Shown here piece by piece: positions 16,133-29,310 of a stretch of DNA of 51,246 bases. The notes beneath the pieces were generated by a model. The model worked only from the letters and a program-made list of their open reading frames with translations. It ran no database searches and was not told the DNA's origin. The stretch is from the NCBI RefSeq assembly GCF_017848645.1, contig NZ_JAFEIF010000010.1, positions 1-51,246 on the forward strand, given 5' to 3'. The translations under genes and the position numbers were made by a program. This DNA comes from Limnohabitans sp. Its GTDB lineage: Bacteria > Pseudomonadota > Gammaproteobacteria > Burkholderiales > Burkholderiaceae_C. The number at the start of each line of letters is the position of its first letter. Within the stretch, counting starts at the first letter, position 1.

Positions 16133-16657
16133 TCAGACGCGCCACTTTTCGAGCAGTTTTTCGGGGCGCATGCTGTCGTACGGCTCGAAAGGCTGGTGGA
16201 TCCAGGGGTTCGTGGGCAGGTCCTCGATCGAGTAATCGGGCTTGAAGGTGGACACACCTTTGGTCCAGATCACGGCGGTGCGCAATTCAGTGACAGGCTT
16301 GTAGTTGTTTTTCAGCTGGTCCACCACCGCGCGCAGGGTGTGGCCGGTGTCGGCCAAATCGTCCACCAGCAAAACCTTGCCGGCGATTTCACCTTTGGGC
16401 GTGGTGATGAAGCGTGCGATGTCCAAATGGCCCTGCACCGTGCCTGCGTCAGCGCGGTAAGAGCTGGTGGACATGATGGCCAGCGGCTTGTCAAAAATGC
16501 GCGAAAGGATGTCACCAGGGCGCATGCCGCCACGGGCCAGACACAAGATGGTGTCGAACTGCCAGCCGGACTGGTGGATTTTGATGGCGAGTTTTTCGAT
16601 GAGGTTGTGGTACTCGTCGTAGCTCACGTACAGGTGCTTGCCGTCTTCGGTCAACAT
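16133..16657 (-). CDS. Purine phosphoribosyltransferase family protein
   Basis: This encodes 174 residues. A type I PRTase: the PRPP-binding loop 'VLLVDDLADTGHTLRAV' at 95-111 and an early flexible loop with 'CLARGGMRPGDILSR' at 39-53. The C-terminal hood with 'NPWIHQPFEPYD' resembles the xanthine/guanine PRTase (Gpt)-like group, consistent with salvage of guanine, xanthine or hypoxanthine. It lies 57 bases downstream of purA on the same strand, giving an adenylate synthesis and salvage pair. The exact base specificity cannot be set from sequence alone. Confidence 0.85.
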   Translation of the reverse strand: MLTEDGKHLYVSYDEYHNLIEKLAIKIHQSGWQFDTILCLARGGMRPGDILSRIFDKPLAIMSTSSYRADAGTVQGHLDIARFITTPKGEIAGKVLLVDDLADTGHTLRAVVDQLKNNYKPVTELRTAVIWTKGVSTFKPDYSIEDLPTNPWIHQPFEPYDSMRPEKLLEKWRV

Positions 16658-16714
16658 GGGGTCACTCCAAAAAATCAGGGGTTGAGATCGATGGGTTTTG
16701 CGGACTGAAAAAAA

Positions 16715-19221
<2,507 letters not shown>

Positions 19222-19363
19222 GAGGGGATGGGGGGAGACGGTTAAAAACGAGATTTTACCGGGTTGACAGGCGCATTTCCGGCAAAGAGATTGGCAAATT
19301 GTCCAAATCCAGTCCACCAGCGAAGAACAGAGCCGATCCGGGCTGAACGAAAGCCCACAGGTG

Positions 19364-19549
19364 TCAGGCCAGCAACCAGATCACCAGCAGGCCGAAGACC
19401 ACCATGAACATGCCGAAAAATCGGATCTGCCCTTCCTGGAGTTGGAGCATTTGCTCAAACAGACTTCGCCACCTGCGTGGCGAAATCATGGGCAGCAAAC
19501 CCTCCAGGATGAGCATCAGGCCCAAGGCCATCAGGAGGGTGTCGAGCAA
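19364..19549 (-). CDS. yjeT: DUF2065 small membrane protein (YjeT-like)
   Basis: This encodes 61 residues with two hydrophobic helices flanking the '[15 protein letters not shown]' loop, the DUF2065 pattern. Function is unknown. It sits 3 bases after hflC, as in Escherichia coli where yjeT follows hflC, so it may associate with the HflKC complex. The next gene, hisZ, begins 142 bases downstream; that spacer has no obvious terminator. Confidence 0.9.
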   Translation of the reverse strand: MLDTLLMALGLMLILEGLLPMISPRRWRSLFEQMLQLQEGQIRFFGMFMVVFGLLVIWLLA

Positions 19550-19552
19550 GAT

Positions 19553-20452
19553 TTACTTCCGGGCAGGGGCACCGCCTGGTGTGCCGCGCATGCCTTTGAA
19601 GAACTCGGAGCTGCCGGGGTCCAGCACCATCACGTCGCCCTTGCTGTTGAAGCTGGACTTGTAGGCCTCCAGGCTGCGGTAGAACTGCGCAAACTGCGGG
19701 TCGCGGCCAAAAGATTCGGCGTACAAACGGGCCGCTTGGGCATCGCCCTCACCCTTGATCTTCTGGGCATCGCGGTAGGCGTTGGCAATCGTCACCTCAC
19801 GCTGGCGGTCGGCGTCGGCGCGGATTTTTTCACCCTCGGCACCACCGGTTGAACGCAGTTCGTTGGCCACGCGCTTGCGCTCGGCTTCCATACGGCGGTA
19901 AACCGATTCGGTGATGGTGTCCACGTAATCGGCGCGCGTGATGCGCACGTCCACCACGTCCACGCCCCAGGGCTTGGCGCCCCGCACCACAACCAAAACG
20001 TCTTCCTTGACATCGTCCATGAGTTCTTCACGCTTGAGCGAGAGCAATTCCTTGACGGTGCGTTTGTTGATCTGCTCCTGGAAGGCGTTGCGCACCACGC
20101 GGTTGAGCTGGTTGGTGCCGGCCTTCTCGTCCAGACCCACGTTGCGGATGTAGGCCTGTGGGTCGGTGATGCGCCAACGCACATACCAGTCGATCACCAC
20201 ACGCTGCTTTTCAGCCGTGAGCATGGGCTCGTTGTCGGGGCTGTCCAGGGTGAGCAGGCGCTTGTCGATGTAATTGACGTTTTGCAGAGGGGGCGGCAGT
20301 TTGAAGTGCAGGCCCGGCTCGGTGATCACTTCCTTGATCTGACCCAAAGCGTAGACCACGCCAAATTGGCGTTGGTCCACCACGAACAATGTAGAGCTGA
20401 GCAGTGCGAACACCACCAGCAAACTCGAAATCCACAATCCGATGCGATTCAT
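19553..20452 (-). CDS. hflC: HflC, membrane protease FtsH modulator
   Basis: This encodes 299 residues. An N-terminal membrane helix ('LWISSLLVVFALLSSTLFVVD') and the SPFH/Band 7 domain with 'QRQFGVVYALGQIKEVITEPGLHFK', then the HflC-type 'MEAERKRVANELRSTGG' coiled coil. With HflK it forms a cage around FtsH in the inner membrane. It starts 11 bases after hflK ends and is followed by yjeT. Confidence 0.96.
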   Translation of the reverse strand: MNRIGLWISSLLVVFALLSSTLFVVDQRQFGVVYALGQIKEVITEPGLHFKLPPPLQNVNYIDKRLLTLDSPDNEPMLTAEKQRVVIDWYVRWRITDPQAYIRNVGLDEKAGTNQLNRVVRNAFQEQINKRTVKELLSLKREELMDDVKEDVLVVVRGAKPWGVDVVDVRITRADYVDTITESVYRRMEAERKRVANELRSTGGAEGEKIRADADRQREVTIANAYRDAQKIKGEGDAQAARLYAESFGRDPQFAQFYRSLEAYKSSFNSKGDVMVLDPGSSEFFKGMRGTPGGAPARK

Positions 20453-20463
20453 TGTCTTGTTCC

Positions 20464-21786
20464 TTATCGTGGATCGCGGCTACGCGAACGCTCGAGGTCT
20501 CGGGAGCGGGTATCCACCGTGCCGTTGCTGCCTGCGTTGGCAGGGGCTGCGGGCACATCCATGGCGGGCGGGGCCACTTGCGTGACCTGTTGCATGATTT
20601 TGTCGAGTGGCAAATACAAGAGGTTGGAGCCTTGTTTGCTGTCCACCAGCACCTTGGTCACGCTGCTGTAGATCTGCTGCATGGTGTCGGTGTACATGCG
20701 GTCGCGCATGACCTGGGGCGCCTTCTGGTACTCGGGCAAGATGGACTTGAAGCGCTGCGCATCACCTTCGGCTTGCGCCACGATGCGTTCACGGTAAGCA
20801 TCGGCCTCTTCCTTCAGGCGCGAGGCGGCACCTACGGCACGCGGGATCACGTCGTTGGCATAGGCTTGTGCTTCGTTTTTGGCGCGCTCACGCTCTTGGC
20901 CAGCTTTGAGCACATCATCAAAAGCGGCCTGCACCTGCTCGGGCGGACGCACACCGCCTTGCTGCAAGTTGATGCCCACCACTTCGATACCGACTTTGTA
21001 GCGGTCCAGGATGACTTGCATTTTTTCACGCACACGGGGGGCGATCTGGTCGCGCTCTTCGGCCAGCGCCGAGTCCATCTTCATTTTGCCCACCACCTCG
21101 CGCACAGCAGTTTCAGCGGACTGAACCACGGCTTCGGTCGGGTTGCGGCTTTCGAACAAATAAGCGCGTGCATCGTTCAAGCGGTACTGCACGGCGAATT
21201 TGATTTCAACAATGTTTTCGTCTTCGGTCAGCATGGCCGACTCGCGCAGTCCAGTGGCCTTGATGATGTTGTCACGGCCAATGTCGACCGAGCGGATCTG
21301 GGTCACGAACACCAGTTCATGGCGCTGCACGGGGTAAGGCATGCGCCAGTTGAAACCCGCACCCACCGTGGAGTGGTATTTGCCAAACTGGGTGATGACG
21401 GCCTGCTGACCTTCTTGCACGATGAAAAAGCCGGTGGCCAACCAGACCAGCAAGGCACCGCCCAAGATGACGCCGATGCCCAGGTTCTTGATGAAGGCCG
21501 GGATTTCGGGTCCGCCCGAACCACCGCCCGAGCCGCCAGGGCCTTGGGGACGCTGAGGGCCGCCTTTGCCGCCAAAAATCTGACCCAGCTTGCGGTTGAA
21601 ATCACGCCACAACTCGTCCAGATCGGGTGGGCCGCTTTGCTGCTGCTGAGGGCCGCGACCGGGGGGTTGCTGCCAGGCATCGGGCTTGGGGCCGGGTGGT
21701 GGCACGTCGCCCGTTGGCTTGTTGCCCGAGTCGCCGGAAGATTTGTCATCGTCGCGACCCCAGCGTGGGTCGTTCAGATTGAACAT
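20464..21786 (-). CDS. hflK: HflK, membrane protease FtsH modulator
   Basis: This encodes 440 residues. A Gly/Pro/Gln-rich cytoplasmic N-terminus (about 10-75) is typical of HflK, followed by one membrane helix ('GVILGGALLVWLATGFFIV') and the SPFH domain, then the 'KAGQERERAKNEAQAYANDV' helical region. The ATG at 21786 gives the family start 'MFNLNDPRWG'; a start at 21843 would add 19 unconserved residues. GAGG lies unusually close, about 1 base before this ATG, so translation may be modest. Confidence 0.95.
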   Translation of the reverse strand: MFNLNDPRWGRDDDKSSGDSGNKPTGDVPPPGPKPDAWQQPPGRGPQQQQSGPPDLDELWRDFNRKLGQIFGGKGGPQRPQGPGGSGGGSGGPEIPAFIKNLGIGVILGGALLVWLATGFFIVQEGQQAVITQFGKYHSTVGAGFNWRMPYPVQRHELVFVTQIRSVDIGRDNIIKATGLRESAMLTEDENIVEIKFAVQYRLNDARAYLFESRNPTEAVVQSAETAVREVVGKMKMDSALAEERDQIAPRVREKMQVILDRYKVGIEVVGINLQQGGVRPPEQVQAAFDDVLKAGQERERAKNEAQAYANDVIPRAVGAASRLKEEADAYRERIVAQAEGDAQRFKSILPEYQKAPQVMRDRMYTDTMQQIYSSVTKVLVDSKQGSNLLYLPLDKIMQQVTQVAPPAMDVPAAPANAGSNGTVDTRSRDLERSRSRDPR

Positions 21787-21899
21787 GCCTCGTATCTTTG
21801 CGGGCAGCAAGGACCATCGCAGGGCTGGCAGGTGAAAATTCATGGTTCTTTGTCTTTGTCTGGATGACGAAACAGCATTGTGCCGAATTTAAGGGCCAC

Positions 21900-23096
21900 T
21901 CAAGGCAGGTCACCGGGATATTCCCGGTCCAAGTCACGGGGATCGGGCTCGGGCGACTCGGCCGCTGGCAGGGCCGCCTTGACGATGTCAGACAGCGCCG
22001 TGCGCAAAAGGGCCAGGCCCTCGCCGCTTCTTGCGCTCAGGAACACACGCGGCACAGGCTCGCCATCGAGTTCGTACTGGTCCTGCATCTGCAAGGGGTA
22101 ACGCTCGGCGGCCAGTGCATCGAGTTTGTTGAAGACGAGCAGTTGCGGCACCTGATCGGCACCGATCTCGGCCAGCACTTTTTGCACCTCGGCCATCTGC
22201 TCCGGAAAATCCGGGTTGGCCGCGTCCACCACATGCAGCAGCAAATCGGCTTCGGTGGCCTCTTGCAGTGTGGCCTGGAAGGCTTCGACCAAACCGTGCG
22301 GCAAATCACGGATGAAACCCACGGTGTCCGACAAGGACACCGAGCGGCCCGCCTCGCCCAGGTACAGCTGGCGCGTGGTGGTGTCCAAGGTGGCAAACAA
22401 CTGGTCGGCCGCGTAGGCGCGGGCCTTGACCAGGGCATTGAACAAGGTGGACTTGCCCGCGTTGGTGTAACCCACCAGCGAAATATTGAAGGTGTCGCGT
22501 CGCTCGCGCTGGCGGCGCTGGGTGTTGCGTTGCTTTTTGACCTTGACCAAACGCTCTTTGATTCGCTTGATCGAGTCGTTGATCATGCGGCGGTCCAGCT
22601 CGATTTGGGTCTCGCCCGGGCCACCCCGCATGCCGATGCCGCCGCTTTGGCGCTCCAGGTGCGACCATCGGCGCACCAGGCGGGTGCTCAGGTACTGCTG
22701 GCGAGCCAGCTCCACCTGCAGCTTGCCCTCGTGGCTGCGCGCACGCTGGCCAAAGATTTCCAGAATCAGCAAGGTGCGGTCATTCACCGGCAAACCGATG
22801 TGGCGCTCCAGATTGCGCTGCTGCGCCGGGCTCAGGGACTGGTCGAACAAGACCTCGACCGCCCCGTGCATCAGGGCCAATTCTTTGATCTCGTCGGCCT
22901 TGCCGCTGCCCACAAAAAGCGCCGGGTCCGGGGCCTTGCGTTTGCAGGTCAGGCGTGCCACCGGCTTCAAGCCGCCGGACTCAGCCAAAAGGCCAAGTTC
23001 TTGGAGCTCAGCATCAAAATGCGGCAGCCCAAAGTCAACGCCGACCAGTAAGGTCGGCGCGGCTTGTTGGGAAGATTTTTCAGACAATGTCAGCAA
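21900..23096 (-). CDS. hflX: GTPase HflX
   Basis: This encodes 398 residues. The N-terminal HflX domain ends in the hallmark 'GGIGMRGGPGETQIELDRR', then a coiled coil, then the GTPase domain with G1 GYTNAGKST, G3 'DTVGFIRDLP' and G4 'NKLD'. It splits stalled ribosomes under stress. The N-terminal ATG at 23096 overlaps nothing; hfq ends 43 bases upstream. The C-terminal tail is short and acidic. Confidence 0.96.
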   Translation of the reverse strand: MLTLSEKSSQQAAPTLLVGVDFGLPHFDAELQELGLLAESGGLKPVARLTCKRKAPDPALFVGSGKADEIKELALMHGAVEVLFDQSLSPAQQRNLERHIGLPVNDRTLLILEIFGQRARSHEGKLQVELARQQYLSTRLVRRWSHLERQSGGIGMRGGPGETQIELDRRMINDSIKRIKERLVKVKKQRNTQRRQRERRDTFNISLVGYTNAGKSTLFNALVKARAYAADQLFATLDTTTRQLYLGEAGRSVSLSDTVGFIRDLPHGLVEAFQATLQEATEADLLLHVVDAANPDFPEQMAEVQKVLAEIGADQVPQLLVFNKLDALAAERYPLQMQDQYELDGEPVPRVFLSARSGEGLALLRTALSDIVKAALPAAESPEPDPRDLDREYPGDLP

Positions 23097-23103
23097 CCTG
23101 CAG

Positions 23104-23122
23104 CGGCGGCGTCATGCCGCCG
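23104..23122 (-). other. GC-rich stem-loop after hfq
   Basis: CGGCGGC (23104-23110) and GCCGCCG (23116-23122) form a perfect 7-base stem with a 5-base loop just after the hfq stop and just before hflX. No T-run follows, so it is more likely an mRNA 3' or processing structure than a full terminator. Confidence 0.4.
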
Positions 23123-23139
23123 GGCGAGCAAAAACCGCA

Positions 23140-23385
23140 TCAAGCGGTGATTTCACCCGTTTCGGGGGTGCTGAAGGTGACGGAACGACCAGGGACGATG
23201 GTCGAAATGGCGTGTTTGTAAACCATTTGGGTGACGGTGTTGCGCAGGAGGACGACGTACTGGTCGAAGGATTCGATCTGGCCTTGCAGCTTGATGCCGT
23301 TGACCAAATAGATAGAAACCGGCACATGCTCGCGGCGCAGTGCGTTCAGGAAGGGGTCTTGCAAAAGTTGACCTTTATTGCTCAC
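23140..23385 (-). CDS. hfq: RNA chaperone Hfq
   Basis: This encodes 81 residues. The start is a GTG at 23385, chosen because GGAG lies 7 bases upstream and the protein then begins '[19 protein letters not shown]', the standard Hfq start. Sm1 has '[15 protein letters not shown]' and Sm2 has 'VYKHAIST' with the invariant KH. The hexamer pairs small RNAs with mRNAs. The C-terminal tail is short, as usual in betaproteobacteria. It lies 88 bases downstream of der, with a stem-loop in its leader. Confidence 0.97.
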   Translation of the reverse strand: MSNKGQLLQDPFLNALRREHVPVSIYLVNGIKLQGQIESFDQYVVLLRNTVTQMVYKHAISTIVPGRSVTFSTPETGEITA

Positions 23386-23420
23386 GATATTCTCCGTGTT
23401 CAGAAGTTTTGAAGCCTTGA

Positions 23421-23438
23421 CCTTACCACAGGGTAAGG
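23421..23438 (-). promoter_or_regulatory. Stem-loop in the hfq leader
   Basis: CCTTACC at 23421-23427 and GGTAAGG at 23432-23438 form a perfect 7-base stem with a 4-base loop, 36 bases before the hfq GTG. No T-run follows. Hfq is known to bind its own leader in enterobacteria; a similar role here is only a possibility. Confidence 0.4.
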
Positions 23439-23473
23439 GCCTGACTCGCAGCAAAAAATGAAATCCACAAATC

Positions 23474-24814
23474 TCAGCTGGATTCTTTATCAGCAAAAGG
23501 ATTTGTAGATGTTTTCATTTCAATTCGCAAGGGCGTGCCGGACAGGTTGAAGGCCTTGCGAAAGCGCCCTTCGAGAAAGCGCTTGTAGGTGTCGGTGACG
23601 TGTTCCAGGGAATTGCCATGGATCACGATCACGGGCGGGTTCATGCCGCCTTGGTGGGCATAACGCATCTTGGGGCGGAACATGCCGCCGCGCTGCGGGC
23701 TTTGGAACTGCACCGCTTCGAGCAGCAAGCGCGTGAGGATGGGCGTGCTCATCTTGCACATGGCCGATTTGTGGGCTTGCACAATCGAGTTCCAGACCGG
23801 TCCCAAACCCTGGCGCTTCTTGGCCGAGATGAAGTGCATGTTGGCAAAGCTCAAAAACGGCAAACGGTTTTCAATCGAGCGTTGGACCAACTGGCGCTGG
23901 TATTCGTCGATCGCGTCCCATTTGTTCACCGCCAGCACCATGGCGCGGCCGCTTTCCAGCGCATAACCGGCGATGTGGGCGTCCTGATCGGTCACGCCCT
24001 GCTCGGCATCGAGCAAGAGCAACACCACGTTGGCCGACTCGATGGCCTGCAGGGTTTTGACCACCGAGAACTTCTCGATGGCTTCAAACACCTTGCCTTT
24101 GCGGCGCAAACCGGCCGTGTCAATCAGCTCGAACTTCTGGCCTTGGCGCTCAAAGGGCACACTGATCGCGTCGCGCGTGGTGCCTGGCATGTCAAACGCC
24201 ACCAGACGCTCTTCGCCCAGCCAGGTGTTGATCAGGGTGGACTTGCCCACGTTGGGGCGACCGGCCACCGCCAGTTTGATGACCGAAGGGTCTTCCTCGG
24301 TCTCTTCGGGTTCGTCGGGCAGATTGAGCGACTCGAAAGCCAGCTCGACCAGTCCGCGTGTGCCCTGCCCGTGCGCGGCCGAGATGGCGATCACCTCGCC
24401 CAGGCCCAGCTCATAGAACTCGGTCAGTTGAATACCTTCGAGCATGCCTTCGGCCTTGTTGGCCACCAGCAAACAAGGTTTGCCGATCTTGCGCAGGTAT
24501 TTGGCAATGTCGTGGTCTTGCGCGGACAGCCCACCTCGGGCGTCCACCACAAAAATGACGATGTCAGCCTCGGCCACAGCCTGCTGGGTCTGCTTGGCCA
24601 TCTCTTTGTAGATGCCGCTGCTGGCATCGGGTTCGAAACCGCCCGTGTCAATGACGATGAATTCCTGACGGCCTTGTTTGCCGTTGCCGTAATGGCGGTC
24701 GCGGGTCAGGCCCGCAAAATCAGCCACGATGGCGTCCCGGCTCTTGGTGAGTCGGTTGAACAGCGTGGATTTGCCCACATTGGGGCGGCCAACGAGGGCC
24801 AGTACAGGTTTCAC
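23474..24814 (-). CDS. der: Ribosome assembly GTPase Der (EngA)
   Basis: This encodes 446 residues with two tandem GTPase domains: GRPNVGKST at 8-16 and again near 185, each with DTxG ('DTGGFEP', 'DTAGLRRKG') and NKxD-type motifs, then the KH-like C-terminal domain ('[15 protein letters not shown]'). It is essential for 50S subunit assembly. It lies 19 bases downstream of bamB in the conserved bamB-der order. Confidence 0.97.
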   Translation of the reverse strand: MKPVLALVGRPNVGKSTLFNRLTKSRDAIVADFAGLTRDRHYGNGKQGRQEFIVIDTGGFEPDASSGIYKEMAKQTQQAVAEADIVIFVVDARGGLSAQDHDIAKYLRKIGKPCLLVANKAEGMLEGIQLTEFYELGLGEVIAISAAHGQGTRGLVELAFESLNLPDEPEETEEDPSVIKLAVAGRPNVGKSTLINTWLGEERLVAFDMPGTTRDAISVPFERQGQKFELIDTAGLRRKGKVFEAIEKFSVVKTLQAIESANVVLLLLDAEQGVTDQDAHIAGYALESGRAMVLAVNKWDAIDEYQRQLVQRSIENRLPFLSFANMHFISAKKRQGLGPVWNSIVQAHKSAMCKMSTPILTRLLLEAVQFQSPQRGGMFRPKMRYAHQGGMNPPVIVIHGNSLEHVTDTYKRFLEGRFRKAFNLSGTPLRIEMKTSTNPFADKESS

Positions 24815-24833
24815 TTAAAAATTTTCCGATCCA

Positions 24834-25967
24834 TCATTCAGGGCGAAATCCGAAGACGCCCCCGGTGCGTGTCACCACCACCAAAGTCTGACCCACGGCC
24901 ACAGGGCGGCCTGTGATGGCGCTGCCATCGGTGCCGATGCGCTGCAGGGGCTGTCCGTTTTGGGGCGACAGTGCATGCACCCAGCCCTCCTGATCCCCCA
25001 CCACCAGGGCTTGACCCCAGGCCAAAGGCAGGCTCAGCCCCCGAAAACGCAAAGCCTCTTGTGTCCACAGCGGTGCACCCGATGTGCGCTGCCAAGCCTG
25101 CAGCTTGCCATCGGACTCGACGCCCCACAGGGTTTGGGCGTCACCGTCCAGGCCTTGGTGACCATTGGCGGGGCGGCTCCAGGCCATGCGGCCGTTGGTG
25201 GCGTCAACACAGGACACCGACGTCTGGAACGCGCGCACGCACACCGAATTGCCCACACGGCTGGCTCCGGCCACCAAGTCGACCAAGCGTTCGACTTCGT
25301 TGGTGCCGCGGGTGCTGCCCACCAGGGTTTCCCAGCGCACAGTGCCCGTCAAAGGGTTCAAGGACGCCAGACGCCCGCCCCAGCCGACCAGCAACTGGTC
25401 GCCCACGGGCATCAACAAGCCGGCCTGGCGCAAGACCAGCGGGTCACCCGGGCGCTGCTGTGTCCAGAGTTTTTGGCCCGTGGCCCCATCAAAAGCGCTC
25501 ACAGCGCGGTCGCCTGTCAAGACAAACACCCGGGCACCGGCCACCAAAGGGGGCGTGTAAGACAGGGCGGGCAAAGGCTGACGCCAAATCACACGGCCGG
25601 ACTCGACAGCAACGAGTTCGTTGTTGCGGGTGACCACAGCAAAGCGCTGACCATCACCGCCAACGCCCGCCTGAATGGGCGCGCCCAGGTTCAGACGCCA
25701 CACATCTCGACCGCTGCCCGCATCGACCAGGGCCAATTGGCCGAGGCTGGAGGCCACGGCCAATTGCTGGCCATGCACCGAGGCCATGAGCGGGGTGCTG
25801 ACCTCACCGATTTGGTTGGTCCAGGCTTTTTGCAGCTTGAACGTGCCGCTGACAGCTGGCAAAGGTGCAGGTTGTGGTTTGTCAGGCGCGCTGGAGCAAG
25901 CCGACAACACACCCAGGCTGGCCACAGCCAACCAACGGGTCCAGGCAGAGGTCAACGAAGGTGTCAC
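24834..25967 (-). CDS. bamB: Outer membrane assembly lipoprotein BamB
   Basis: This encodes 377 residues. The signal peptide ends in the lipobox VLSAC, giving lipidated Cys24. The rest is an eight-bladed PQQ-like propeller, visible as repeated 'W' blade motifs ('GRDVWRLNLG', 'TGQKLWTQQ', 'TGTVRWETL', 'NGRMAWSRP'). It is a subunit of the BamABCDE beta-barrel insertion machine; BamD is also in this window. The start overlaps the yfgM stop (25964-25967). Confidence 0.95.
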   Translation of the reverse strand: MTPSLTSAWTRWLAVASLGVLSACSSAPDKPQPAPLPAVSGTFKLQKAWTNQIGEVSTPLMASVHGQQLAVASSLGQLALVDAGSGRDVWRLNLGAPIQAGVGGDGQRFAVVTRNNELVAVESGRVIWRQPLPALSYTPPLVAGARVFVLTGDRAVSAFDGATGQKLWTQQRPGDPLVLRQAGLLMPVGDQLLVGWGGRLASLNPLTGTVRWETLVGSTRGTNEVERLVDLVAGASRVGNSVCVRAFQTSVSCVDATNGRMAWSRPANGHQGLDGDAQTLWGVESDGKLQAWQRTSGAPLWTQEALRFRGLSLPLAWGQALVVGDQEGWVHALSPQNGQPLQRIGTDGSAITGRPVAVGQTLVVVTRTGGVFGFRPE

Positions 25968-26641
25968 TTGGCGGTTCCTGTGGCAGTGGCCGAGTCGCCT
26001 TGAGGGTCCTGGCCTAAGGCATTGAGCTTGGCTTGCACCAAGCGGCGGTAATCCGGGCTATCGGCCAATTGCTGCCAAGCGCTTTGGTAGGCACTGAGAG
26101 CTTCGGCTTTTTGGCCTTTGGCCTGCAGGACATCACCACGCAAATCGGCGGCCAAACCGGCCATGGCGGGGGTAAACGGCGCGCTCAGCTGGGCCAGCGC
26201 TTCGTCATTCGAGCCCGCATCGACCAAGAGGGCCGACAGGCGCAAACGTGCGATGTCGCGGTAAGCCGGATCGGGCGCGCCCTCGGCCACCCACTTCAGG
26301 GCAGCGCGGGCTGCCTCAGGCTTGTCTTTGGCCTGCAAAGCCTTGGCCGCCAGCAAGGCGGCCTGGTGTGCGTAATGCGTGCCGCCAAACTTGTCCTTCA
26401 TGTCGGTCAAGCTGCGCTCAACACGGGCCACATCCCCGGCGGTGACGGCGCGCTCGACCTCGTCAAACAGCACAGCCGCCTTGGCGGCCTGGTCGCGTTG
26501 CCAGTATTGGTAGCCGTTCCAGGCAGCATAGCCACCCAAAACGACGATCAGCACCCAGGAAATCAGGTTGCCGTACTTTTTCCAGAAATGTTTGATCTGG
26601 TCAAGTTGTTCTTGTTCTTCAAGGTCGAGGGCTTTGGCCAT
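25964..26641 (-). CDS. yfgM: YfgM family TPR protein, ancillary SecYEG subunit
   Basis: This encodes 225 residues. A short cytoplasmic start rich in Glu/Gln, one membrane helix ('LISWVLIVVLGGYAAWNGY', about 31-49), then a periplasmic TPR-like domain of helical repeats. In enterobacteria YfgM joins PpiD at the Sec translocon. It lies 27 bases after hisS and overlaps bamB, the conserved hisS-yfgM-bamB order. Confidence 0.93.
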   Translation of the reverse strand: MAKALDLEEQEQLDQIKHFWKKYGNLISWVLIVVLGGYAAWNGYQYWQRDQAAKAAVLFDEVERAVTAGDVARVERSLTDMKDKFGGTHYAHQAALLAAKALQAKDKPEAARAALKWVAEGAPDPAYRDIARLRLSALLVDAGSNDEALAQLSAPFTPAMAGLAADLRGDVLQAKGQKAEALSAYQSAWQQLADSPDYRRLVQAKLNALGQDPQGDSATATGTAK

Positions 26642-26668
26642 GGTGTGTCTGAATGAGGAGTGAGCGCA

Positions 26669-28002
26669 TCAAAGCGCGGATTGTAGGCTGTGGGCCCAAA
26701 CGGCCACAGTGTTGAGTGTCTCGGTACGCTGGGCACCTGCGCCGTCGCGCAGCGATTTGACCGCGACTTGGCCTTGGGCCAGTTCTTCGGCACCAAAAAC
26801 CAGGGCAAAACGTGCGCCCGAGGCGTCGGCTTTTTTGAATTGCGACTTCATGCTGCCCATGCCATCACCACTGCCGGCGTGCATTTGGGCCGACACGCCG
26901 CAGGCACGCAAGGTTTGGAGCACCTGCATGGCCACGGGCAAGGCAGCCGCTTCAGGAATGATGGCGTACACATCGGGGGCCAGATCGGGCAAAGGCTCGC
27001 CCTGCTCTTTGATGAGTTCAAGCACGCGCTCAACGCCCAGCGCCCAGCCCACGGCGGGTGCGGATTTGCCGCCGACCTGCTCAATCAGGTAGTCATAACG
27101 GCCACCACCACAAATGGTGCCTTGTGAGCCCAGGCTGGTGGTGATGAACTCGAACACCGTGAGGTTGTAGTAATCCATGCCGCGCACCAAACGCGGGTTG
27201 ATGCTGTAGGCCACGCCGTTCGCGTCCAGTATGGCTTTGACCGCGTTGAAGTGGGCCAAAGAGGCCTCACCCAAAAAGTCAAGCAAGCGCGGTGCCGACT
27301 CCACCACGCTTTGCATGGCCGGGTTCTTGGTGTCCAGAATGCGCAGCGGGTTGCTGTGCAGGCGGCGCTTGGCCTCTTCGTCGAGGACATCGCTGTGTTT
27401 TTCGAGGTGCGCGATCAGCGCGGCGCGGTGGGCCTGGCGCTCGGCGGGTTGGCCCAGGCTGTTGAGTTCCAGGCGCACGTCTTTCAGGCCCAACACCTTC
27501 CACAGGTCATTGGCCAACAAAATCAATTCGGCGTCGACCTCAGCCCCGCCAAAACCCAGCACCTCGGCGCCAATCTGGTGGAACTGGCGGTAGCGGCCGC
27601 GCTGCGGGCGCTCATGGCGGAACATGGGGCCCATGTAGTACAGGCGCTTACCGCCTTCGTACAGCAGGTTGTGCTCAACCACCGAGCGCACCAAACCGGC
27701 TGTGCCTTCGGGGCGCAGGGTCAGTTGCTCGCCGTTCAATCGGTCTTCAAAGGAGTACATCTCCTTTTCGACAATGTCGGTCACCTCGCCCAAGCCGCGC
27801 ACAAACAAGGCTGTCGGCTCGACGATGGGCAAACGCACATTGCGGTAGGCGTAGCGCGCCATCAAAGCGCGCACCTGGCCCTCCAGCCACTCCCAACGCG
27901 CCGAGTCGGGCGGCAGGATGTCGTTCATGCCCTTGACGCCCACCAGCTTCTGGGCTTTGGCCGTTTTTTCGACTTTGGGGGTGTTTTCTTTCAGCGCTTC
28001 GC

Positions 28003-28006
<4 letters not shown>
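26669..28006 (-). CDS. hisS: Histidyl-tRNA synthetase
   Basis: This encodes 445 residues. Class II motifs: motif 2 '[21 protein letters not shown]', the HisA-type '[15 protein letters not shown]', motif 3 '[12 protein letters not shown]', and a C-terminal anticodon-binding domain. It has an N-terminal extension of about 20 Lys-rich residues before '[12 protein letters not shown]'. The start overlaps the ispG stop (28003-28006), implying coupled translation. Confidence 0.97.

Positions 28007-29306
<1,300 letters not shown>

Positions 29307-29310
<4 letters not shown>

Noticed and set aside
16658..16714. Direct repeat AAAAAATCAGG twice between purA and the phosphoribosyltransferase gene
   Set aside because: Short and low-complexity; no hairpin and no sign of a mobile element or regulator site.
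19222..19363. Promoter for hisZ (TAAAAT preceded by TTGCCG)
   Set aside because: The spacer between the boxes is about 21 bases, outside the normal range.
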